From positions 1-5,258 of the forward strand of contig MGUL01000077.1 of assembly GCA_001800005.1 (NCBI GenBank): a stretch of 5,258 nucleotides of DNA, in the 5' to 3' direction. Below the pieces are notes generated by a model, which was not told the origin of the DNA, made no database searches, and was given only the letters and a program-made list of their open reading frames with translations. Position numbers and translations under genes: made by a program. This document shows positions 1 to 5,258 of the stretch, in pieces; positions within the stretch are counted from its first letter, which is position 1, and each line of letters opens with the position of its first letter. The stretch is from Elusimicrobia bacterium RBG_16_66_12 (GTDB taxonomy: Bacteria; Elusimicrobiota; Elusimicrobia; UBA1565; UBA9628).

Positions 1-1
1 C

Positions 2-673
2 GGAGGCTTCCGCATCGAGATCGCCGGAGGCGAGCCGTTCCGCCATCCGGAGATCGTCCCTCTGGTCCGCGAGATCTCGCGCCGGCATGCGATCCGGCTC
101 GTGACCAACCTGTCCGTGGACGTGGGCGGGATCCTGGCCGAGTTCGATCCGGCTCGGGTCGCGTTCAGCGTCAGTTTTCACCCCTCTCATGCCCGTTTCG
201 AGGAACTGCTCGCGAAGCTCCGCCTCCTCAAACAGGCCGGCTTCGAGGTCGTCGTGAGCATCGTCGCCTATCCGCCCTATCTTCGCAGCCTGGAGGGCTG
301 GATGTCGGCTTTGGAGCGCGAGGGCCTACGGTGTTTCCTCAACCCTTTCCAAGGGTCTTTCGCGGGGCGCGAGTATCCCGGTTCCTACGCCGCCGAAGAC
401 TCTCTTTTCCTGCGCCGGCGGACCTTCGCGGAAGAGCTTGAGATCCGCATGCGGCAGGCCAGCCCTCGCGGCCGGCCCTGCGCCGCCGGAAGCCGGTATT
501 TCAGGATCTGGCCCGACGGCGCGATCCATCGCTGCTGCGCGGCCACGGAACTGGGATTGCGCCCCCTGGGGCACATCCGCGACCGGGTCATCCCCGTCCT
601 GCCCGAACCCGCCGCTTGTCCCGCGGACCGCTGTTTCGCCCCCAACGAGGTTTCATGTCTGGTCGAGAGATGA
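2..673 (+). CDS. Radical SAM protein with SPASM-like C-terminal cysteine region (5'-truncated by window edge)
   Basis: The reading frame is open from base 2 to the TGA at 671-673, giving the last 223 residues; the start lies upstream of the window. Near the beginning of the fragment is IEIAGGEP (G9, G10, E11, P12), the motif that contacts the SAM amino group in radical SAM enzymes. It is followed by HPEI and alternating strand/helix segments of a partial TIM barrel (LVTNLS, VAFSVSFHP, VVVSIVAYP). The C-terminus carries C160-x17-C178-C179, then C206-x4-C211-x7-C219, with an IWPDG segment before C178. This resembles a SPASM or twitch domain that binds an auxiliary Fe-S cluster, although the spacing is not the textbook one. 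The CxxxCxxC cluster site would be encoded upstream and is not seen. SPASM proteins typically modify peptides or small substrates; the substrate here is unknown. The gene overlaps the next one by 4 bases. Family assignment is fairly sure, function is not. Confidence 0.85.
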   Translation, partial: GGFRIEIAGGEPFRHPEIVPLVREISRRHAIRLVTNLSVDVGGILAEFDPARVAFSVSFHPSHARFEELLAKLRLLKQAGFEVVVSIVAYPPYLRSLEGWMSALEREGLRCFLNPFQGSFAGREYPGSYAAEDSLFLRRRTFAEELEIRMRQASPRGRPCAAGSRYFRIWPDGAIHRCCAATELGLRPLGHIRDRVIPVLPEPAACPADRCFAPNEVSCLVER

Positions 674-1152
674 CGGCATCCGCGACAAGCGCTCGGTTCC
701 TGGCGACGGCGTTGGCGGCCTGCCTCTTCTTCGGCTGCTCGAGGTCGGATGGTTCCCGGTCTGGAAAAGACGGGCTCATGCTGTCCTCAGACGAGATTTT
801 GGCGCGCCCCGCCGCTCTGGAGCTTCCTGGGCCCGTCAAGATTTGGGTCGCCGAAAAGTCCCCGGAGATGGGGGTCTATTACGTCCTCTCCGGCCGGGAG
901 CTTCTGGAGCCGGAGAGGCAGGCCGGGGCGGCGCAGCGCCTCGTCCTCTTCCGGGGTCGCGCGGAACTCCGGGTCGGCGGCGTGGTCAAAATCTGCGACG
1001 CCGGAGCCTATGCCGCCGTGCCGCCCGGCACGGCGTGGCGTCTGAAGCGTCTGGGACCGGAGCCCCTGCTCTTCTCCCTGCTCGTCTCGCCCGACGCGGC
1101 GGAACTGACCGACCTGCTGCCACACCGCGCCGGGGATCTCCGCATCCCGTGA
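670..1152 (+). CDS. Predicted lipoprotein with degenerate cupin-like domain
   Basis: This is a 160-residue protein. The ATG at 670 overlaps the upstream TGA (ATGA), as at two other junctions in this operon, and gives a compact 22-residue signal peptide: MTASATSAR, a hydrophobic stretch, then LFFGC with C23 as the likely lipidated cysteine. The lipobox is imperfect because F, not A/S/T, is at -2. An in-frame ATG at 655 with GAGG four bases upstream is a credible alternative, and TTG at 616 is less likely. Residues about 85-140 look like a single small cupin barrel: VLFRGRAELRVGG (G96, G103-G104), then DAGAYAAVPPGTAW (V117 to W123), then a hydrophobic strand. Classical cupins place His/Glu metal ligands before the first motif and a His after PPG. 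Here there is no HxH and the PPG-distal position is W123, so metal-dependent catalysis is unlikely. A binding or structural role on the membrane is inferred. No gene name is recognised. Confidence 0.75.
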   Translation: MTASATSARFLATALAACLFFGCSRSDGSRSGKDGLMLSSDEILARPAALELPGPVKIWVAEKSPEMGVYYVLSGRELLEPERQAGAAQRLVLFRGRAELRVGGVVKICDAGAYAAVPPGTAWRLKRLGPEPLLFSLLVSPDAAELTDLLPHRAGDLRIP

Positions 1153-2759
1153 CCGAGCATAAAATCTCCGCGTCGTGCGTTCTCGTTCCCGTCGCGCTCT
1201 ACGGCCTGTTCGTTCTCCCGAGGCTTGGCTCTCCCGGCCTGCACCTCGAGGAGGTCTATACGATCATGCCGGCGCTGAAGTTTCTTGGATATCAGGCGAC
1301 CGCGGGCGACCTCGCTTTCTTGGAGTTCAAGGGCCTGTCGTTCCCGCTGGCTTTCGGGCTCTACCACGGAGCAGTCGAATCCTACCTCGCCGCTCCTTTC
1401 ATCGCCGCGATGGGCACCACGCCGGAAGCCTTGCGCGCGTGTACAGTCCTTATGGGCGGCGCCACCTTGATGCTGTTCTTCAGCTTGACCCGGGCTCTCG
1501 CGGGCAGCCGCGTCGTTGCGGCGTTCGGATCCGTTCTCCTGGCCGTTCATCCCACGTTTGTCAGCGCGACGCGCGAGGGCTTCAACGGAGGCTCCGCCCT
1601 GCTCCTTTTCGAGGTTGCCGCGTTGCTCGGCCTGCTTTATTGGCGTCGGACGGGGCGGGACGTCTTTCTCTACGCCGCGTGCCTGGCCCTCGGTCTCGGG
1701 CTCGGAAGCCGAGGCTGGTTCATCTACTGTCTGACGGCGCTGGCCGTGCTTGTCGTCGTTTTCCGGCTCCGTGCGTCCGGGCGCGACCTCGAGCGGGTGG
1801 CGTTCCGTTCCTGGCGTCTCCCCCTTTTCGCCCTTGTGATCTTCATGTTCGGAGCGTTGCCGTTCATTCTGCAGCACGTCCGTCTTCAAATCCACGGAGA
1901 CGATGGAGCCGTCTTCTCCATGCTGGAGGCCGATAATCTCGACTATTGGGGGAACCTCCGGGTCCGCTTGGCGCAAATCGGGAGTTTGCTGAGCCGTGAC
2001 GTCGTCTTGGAGGGGCAATTCCCGCAAGCTCCTTCGGCGCCCTATCGCGTTCACTGGCCGATCTTTTGCGTCTGCCTCGCATGGAGTCTAGCGTCGCTGC
2101 GGTTTGGTCGCGGTCGAGACGGCTGGGCGGCGAGGACCTTCTTTTCAGGCTACTTCGTCGCGGTCCTGGCTGTTTCGACCTTCACGCTCCGAGGGCTCAA
2201 TGCGCTTCACCTGTTGCCGCTGCTGCCTGTCGCGGTACTCATCGTCACCCTGAGCGTTCAGGACGCTCTGCGATTGCTGAGGCCTGCCTGGCGCGCTCCG
2301 TCGCTCGCCCTGCTTATCGTCTTGGCGCTCGCTCTGGACGCGCCCAAGCTCCAGGCCCGCCTGACGGATATGTCCGGCGTGTCCCTGCTGCACTCGAACG
2401 CGACGTACAGGGCGGCTGATTGGCTCAGGAAGAACGGCCATCGACATGTCGCCTCCCTGGATTGGGGCATGCTTCCGATCGACTACCTCGAAGCGGGGAG
2501 GATCCAGATCGATCGTTACTGGTACGTGTCGGGCCTTCCAGCCGAGGGCAGGGCGAAGGGTGTGGCTCGCATGCGCCGGAGCATAGGGAACCCCGATGGC
2601 ATCTGGCTGATGTATGTCGACCCGCCGAAGTCTCTGCCCTCCGCTCAGGGTCTCTTCTTCGAGGAGCTCCGCCGCCTTGGGATGGGAATCACCGAACTCG
2701 CACGCTTTTATCAGGAAGACGGGAGGCCGGTGATCCGGGCCGTGCGGGTCCGCCTGTGA
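1149..2759 (+). CDS. GT-C fold membrane glycosyltransferase, GT39/ArnT/PMT-like
   Basis: This is a 536-residue polytopic membrane protein. The GTG at 1149 overlaps the upstream TGA by 4 bases and keeps transmembrane segment 1 (about residues 8-24). Immediately after it comes HLEEVYT (E34, E35, Y37), the acidic pair in the first external loop that GT-C enzymes of the ArnT/PMT type use for catalysis. Further hydrophobic segments lie at about 79-90, 98-114, 122-138, 149-165, 172-186, 190-206, 224-242, 303-317 and several up to about 400. VHPTFVSATREGF (133-145) matches the loop style of the family. From about residue 405 the chain becomes soluble and mixed alpha/beta (TYRAADWLRKNG, then SLDWGMLPIDYLEAG), a likely periplasmic domain. 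Known relatives transfer a sugar from polyprenyl phosphate to lipid A, protein or polysaccharide; the acceptor and sugar here cannot be deduced. The following GT2 gene starts 4 bases before this one stops. The class is confident, specificity unknown. Confidence 0.85.
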   Translation: MTEHKISASCVLVPVALYGLFVLPRLGSPGLHLEEVYTIMPALKFLGYQATAGDLAFLEFKGLSFPLAFGLYHGAVESYLAAPFIAAMGTTPEALRACTVLMGGATLMLFFSLTRALAGSRVVAAFGSVLLAVHPTFVSATREGFNGGSALLLFEVAALLGLLYWRRTGRDVFLYAACLALGLGLGSRGWFIYCLTALAVLVVVFRLRASGRDLERVAFRSWRLPLFALVIFMFGALPFILQHVRLQIHGDDGAVFSMLEADNLDYWGNLRVRLAQIGSLLSRDVVLEGQFPQAPSAPYRVHWPIFCVCLAWSLASLRFGRGRDGWAARTFFSGYFVAVLAVSTFTLRGLNALHLLPLLPVAVLIVTLSVQDALRLLRPAWRAPSLALLIVLALALDAPKLQARLTDMSGVSLLHSNATYRAADWLRKNGHRHVASLDWGMLPIDYLEAGRIQIDRYWYVSGLPAEGRAKGVARMRRSIGNPDGIWLMYVDPPKSLPSAQGLFFEELRRLGMGITELARFYQEDGRPVIRAVRVRL

Positions 2760-3799
2760 TATCGGTCGTCATCGCCGCCCGCGACTGCGAAAGGGAAATC
2801 CGCGTCCTGTTGGAATCAATCCTGGTTTCGGAGTTCAAGGACCTGCAGCTCTGCGTCTGCGACGACGCCTCGACGGACGGCACGCGGGGGGCCATCCGCT
2901 CTTTCGAGGAGCGCCTCGACATCTCTCTGGTCGTCAACGACCGCAATCTCGGCGTCTGTCGGTCGAGAAACAAGGCTCTCGCCCTTGCCCGAGGCGACCT
3001 CCTTCTCTTCCTGGATGCCGACATTCGCCTCTATCCCGACACCATCACGAAGCTCCTGCGGACGCTGGAGCGCACCGGCGCGGACGTCGTGGACGGCTGT
3101 TACAGCCCCGTGGCCCTCGACGATGGTCTTTTTTCGCGGTATTATGCCTTGTTCTCCCATCACTCCTTTCTGGTCGGCGAGCGTCCCTGCGACTACAACG
3201 TCTTCAACGCCTGGTGCGCGCTGTGCCGGCCCGAGGTGATGAAGAAGACCGGGGGCCATTTGCCGCTTCCGAAGGGAGTTGAGATCGAGAATGAGGCGCT
3301 TGGCCGACGCATCGTCGCGCAGGGGTTCTCGCTGATGCTCGATCCCGGCGTCGCCGTCGACCATCACTGGGGCGGACACGCCAAGCTCGTCTTCATCTTC
3401 ACCCGCCGGGTGTACTGGTGGGTGAAGATATTCTTCGCGACCGGCGGCGGTTTCGAGAAATCGATGACCACGGCTTCCTACGGTTTCGGGACGCTTTGCT
3501 TGCCGGCTGCCGCCTTGGCGAGCCTGGCCTCCCGCTGGGAGCCGTTTTTGCTCTGGCCCGCCGCGGCGCTGGCGGCGGGCTTCGCGGCGGCGTACGCGCC
3601 CTTCTACCTGTTCGTCCTCAAGCGGGAAGGGGTCGTCTTCTGCGGCGCCAGCGTCCTTTTGAGCGCCTACTTCGCCTGCTATGCGGCCGCCGGCGCCGTC
3701 TGCTCCTGCCTCGATGAGTGCCGGCTGCTGATCGCCCGCCGCCGCGGCACGCTCGATCCGAGGCTGTTCGGCGCCGGCGCGAGGATTCCCCGTGCCTGA
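2756..3799 (+). CDS. Family 2 (GT-A) glycosyltransferase with C-terminal membrane segments
   Basis: This is a 347-residue protein starting at GTG 2756, which overlaps the upstream TGA as GTGA. It is the only start codon near the beginning of the GT-A domain, and no good Shine-Dalgarno is seen, so translation is probably coupled. The N-terminus ISVVIAARDCE is the first nucleotide-binding strand. CDDASTDGT (D36, D37, D41) binds the nucleotide sugar, and LFLDADI contains the metal-binding D87-A88-D89. EIENEALGRRI (176-186) occupies the place of the ED-type catalytic base region. VDHHWGGH and RRVYWW (217-222) are typical of the acceptor-side end of GT2 domains. Three hydrophobic segments at about 240-262, 266-284 and 291-314 anchor the tail in the inner membrane. 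The family transfers a sugar from an NDP-sugar to a lipid-linked or glycan acceptor at the cytoplasmic face. It could supply a lipid-linked sugar to the preceding GT-C enzyme, but this pairing is inferred only from adjacency. Fold and activity class are secure. Confidence 0.9.
   Translation: MISVVIAARDCEREIRVLLESILVSEFKDLQLCVCDDASTDGTRGAIRSFEERLDISLVVNDRNLGVCRSRNKALALARGDLLLFLDADIRLYPDTITKLLRTLERTGADVVDGCYSPVALDDGLFSRYYALFSHHSFLVGERPCDYNVFNAWCALCRPEVMKKTGGHLPLPKGVEIENEALGRRIVAQGFSLMLDPGVAVDHHWGGHAKLVFIFTRRVYWWVKIFFATGGGFEKSMTTASYGFGTLCLPAAALASLASRWEPFLLWPAAALAAGFAAAYAPFYLFVLKREGVVFCGASVLLSAYFACYAAAGAVCSCLDECRLLIARRRGTLDPRLFGAGARIPRA
3781..3785 (+). promoter_or_regulatory. Ribosome binding site deciding the start of the B12/radical SAM gene
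   Basis: GAGGA sits six bases upstream of the GTG at 3792, inside the last codons of the GT2 gene. It is the clearest Shine-Dalgarno of any start in the window and supports the GTG, which no ATG nearby in the same frame can replace. The chosen start also gives a natural first strand (PDFVLLCYS) for the B12-binding domain. Confidence 0.6.
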
Positions 3800-5258
3800 C
3801 TTCGTTCTCCTGTGCTACTCGCATAACACGCCGTATTCCTACGACGCCCACACCCCGGTATCCGTGCTCGCGCTAGGGACATATCTCGAGCAGCGCGGCG
3901 TCGAAGTCGAGTATTTCGACGAGAGGATCGACCCTCACCGCCGGTTCCGGGAGCTTCTCGACGCCCGGCCTCTGCTGGTCGGGTTCTCCGTGATCGGGGG
4001 CTATCAGCTCGCCTCGGCCGAACGCCTTTCCCGCATCGCCCGGAGCCGCTCGCCGGGCAGCCTGATCGTCTGGGGGGGCGTGGCGCCCACGACCCTCGCC
4101 GATGAGATCGCCGGGCAGGACTTCGTCGACTGCGTGGTCATCGGCGAGGGCGAGGAGACGCTGCTGGAGCTCGTCGAGTCCCTGCGGGGAGACCCGGCGC
4201 GGGACGTTTCCCGAATCGCGGGCGTCGCCGCGAAAAAGGACGGCGCCGTCCGGCGCGGCCCGCCGCGTTCGCCTCCGGACGTCGAGGCGCTGCCTTTCGT
4301 CTACCAGGGGAAGGCCCTGGAGATGCTTCGGCGCTGCCTGCGATTCGACTCGGTCCGGGAGGCCGTCGGTTACGAGGTCTCGCGCGGTTGTCCTTTCCAA
4401 TGCACCTTCTGCTACAGTCCCCGATTCCACGGCCGGCCGCGGCTCAAGTCCGTCGGCAAGGTCTCGGCGGAACTCGAGGCTTTGGGGCGGCTGGGAGTCC
4501 GGGACCTGGACATTTACGACGACACCCTCTTCGGAGGGCGCCTAGAGGCGTTCCCGGACTATCTCGAAGCCCTGCGCCGGAATCGATTCCGCTGGATCGG
4601 CAACCTGCGGATCAACATGCTGACGGAGCCCCTTCTTCGGATGTTGGAGGAGTCGGGCTGCCGCTGGATCTATTTCGGCATCGAGTCGGACGACGATCGC
4701 GTGCTGCGCGCGATCAAGAAGGGTTTCACGGCTCAAGACATCCGCGACGGTCTGGCGCTCATGAGGCGGTCGTCTTTGCCCGTCGTCTATTCGATCATCT
4801 ACGGGCTCCCCCTGGAGGGGGAGGCCGATAAAGTCGATCATTGCCTGGACATGGCCGAGGAGCTCCATCGATCCCAGCCCGAGGCCGAGATCAAGGTGCA
4901 GTCGTTCGTGCCCTTGCCGGGCAGCGAGCTCTATCCCGCCGCCCTCGATTTCGGCTTTAAGCCGCCCAATGACCTGGCGGGCTGGGTCCGTCACGATCAC
5001 TTCGGCGTCAGCAATCCGTGGCTTCCCGACCCATCCTTGGCCAACAAGATCTATCTCTCCTCGTTTCTGGCGTTTCGTTACAGACGCCACCTGTCCCGCT
5101 TCCCGCTGAGTCTGGCGGCTTATCCCCTGCACCGTCTCAGCCTCTGGCGGATTCGAAAAAAGTTCTTCCGTTTTTACTTCGAAAGGGCGCTCTACTCGGC
5201 GTTCCTGGCGGCGTCCGAGCTGCGGGTGAAAATCCTCCTGATGATGCGCGACCTTTGG
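3792..5258 (+). CDS. B12-binding-domain radical SAM protein (3'-truncated by window edge)
   Basis: The frame is open from GTG 3792 to the last base with no stop, giving 489 residues; the end lies outside. It overlaps the GT2 stop by 8 bases. Residues about 1-135 form a Rossmann-like cobalamin-binding domain: VLLCYS, PVSVLALGTYLEQRG, VEYFD, VGFSVIGGY, IVWGG (W94-G95-G96) and VIGEGEET (117-123). The B12-coordinating DxHxxG signature is absent, as in many enzymes of this class. The radical SAM domain follows: SRGCPFQCTFCY supplies the [4Fe-4S] ligands C200, C204 and C207, then DIYDDTLFGG, YFGIES, IIYGLPLEGE and SFVPLPGSELY mark successive barrel strands. Family members include methyltransferases acting on unactivated carbon or phosphorus and ring-forming enzymes such as BchE; the reaction here is not predictable. 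After about residue 420 the tail is rich in Arg, aromatic and Leu residues (RYRRHLSRF, RIRKKFFRFYF), suggesting membrane-surface contact. Family confidence is high, substrate unknown. Confidence 0.92.
   Translation, partial: MPDFVLLCYSHNTPYSYDAHTPVSVLALGTYLEQRGVEVEYFDERIDPHRRFRELLDARPLLVGFSVIGGYQLASAERLSRIARSRSPGSLIVWGGVAPTTLADEIAGQDFVDCVVIGEGEETLLELVESLRGDPARDVSRIAGVAAKKDGAVRRGPPRSPPDVEALPFVYQGKALEMLRRCLRFDSVREAVGYEVSRGCPFQCTFCYSPRFHGRPRLKSVGKVSAELEALGRLGVRDLDIYDDTLFGGRLEAFPDYLEALRRNRFRWIGNLRINMLTEPLLRMLEESGCRWIYFGIESDDDRVLRAIKKGFTAQDIRDGLALMRRSSLPVVYSIIYGLPLEGEADKVDHCLDMAEELHRSQPEAEIKVQSFVPLPGSELYPAALDFGFKPPNDLAGWVRHDHFGVSNPWLPDPSLANKIYLSSFLAFRYRRHLSRFPLSLAAYPLHRLSLWRIRKKFFRFYFERALYSAFLAASELRVKILLMMRDLW

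Noticed and set aside
438..1148. In-frame extension upstream of the GT-C start (from 438)
   Set aside because: It runs out of frame through the radical SAM and lipoprotein genes and encodes Arg/Pro/Gly-rich sequence without motifs. The GTG at 1149 fits the operon's overlap pattern.
1248..1268. Near-perfect Shine-Dalgarno GAGGAGGT ten bases before an in-frame ATG at 1266 inside the GT-C gene, suggesting a later start
   Set aside because: The same bases encode the E34-E35-V36 part of the conserved catalytic loop. Starting at 1266 would remove transmembrane segment 1 and the catalytic acids, so the match is most simply a by-product of the codons.
1008..2054. Long open frame on the - strand (348 codons) opposite the GT-C gene
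   Set aside because: Its translation is charged, low-complexity Arg/Glu/Gln-rich sequence with no recognisable motif. It is typical of antisense frames in GC-rich coding DNA and lies opposite a gene with clear membrane and catalytic features.
2420..2755. In-frame extension upstream of the GT2 start (from 2420)
   Set aside because: It overlaps the coding C-terminal domain of the GT-C gene and has non-protein-like composition. The GT-A fold begins exactly at GTG 2756 (ISVVIAA).
3873..4430. Open frame on the - strand (185 codons) opposite the B12-binding domain
   Set aside because: It lies antisense to a gene with clear cobalamin and radical SAM motifs, and its own translation shows no family signature.
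4806..4823. Perfect 7-base inverted repeat CTCCCCC/GGGGGAG with a TGGA loop, terminator-like
   Set aside because: It lies inside the coding sequence for the conserved GLPLEGE strand of the radical SAM domain and has no following T-run. It is explained by codon constraints.

Overview
The window is a gene-dense stretch of GC-rich bacterial DNA with strong G/C preference at third codon positions. All five genes lie on the + strand and run head to tail without a usable gap. It opens inside one gene and closes inside another, so only three of the five are complete. Nothing identifies the species. The GC-rich coding, the lipoprotein-type signal peptide and the envelope glycosyltransferases suggest a Gram-negative-type bacterium, possibly an uncultured or environmental lineage. 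That is inference.

Layout: (1) 2-673, the C-terminal part of a radical SAM protein with a GGEP motif and a cysteine-rich SPASM/twitch-like tail. (2) 670-1152, a small predicted lipoprotein with a cupin-like fold that lacks the metal-ligand histidines. (3) 1149-2759, a polytopic GT-C membrane glycosyltransferase of the GT39/ArnT/PMT type. (4) 2756-3799, a GT-A family 2 glycosyltransferase with a membrane-embedded C-terminal tail. (5) 3792-5258 and beyond the edge, a B12-binding-domain radical SAM enzyme with CxxxCxxC. This last gene has no stop codon inside the window.

Three junctions are 4-base ATGA/GTGA overlaps and the fourth is an 8-base overlap. The genes are therefore very probably one translationally coupled operon. 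No promoter, terminator, RNA gene, repeat array, mobile element or CRISPR is visible. There is no intergenic stretch to annotate.

Working model (inference): the two glycosyltransferases act at the inner membrane on an envelope glycan or lipid-linked sugar. GT2 works on the cytoplasmic side and the GT-C enzyme on the periplasmic side with a polyprenyl-phosphate donor. The two radical SAM enzymes could carry out unusual modifications, such as C-methylation or another radical rearrangement, of the same product. The cupin-like lipoprotein may be a non-catalytic binding component. The combination is worth a look, but each family is known and the substrate cannot be read from the sequence.
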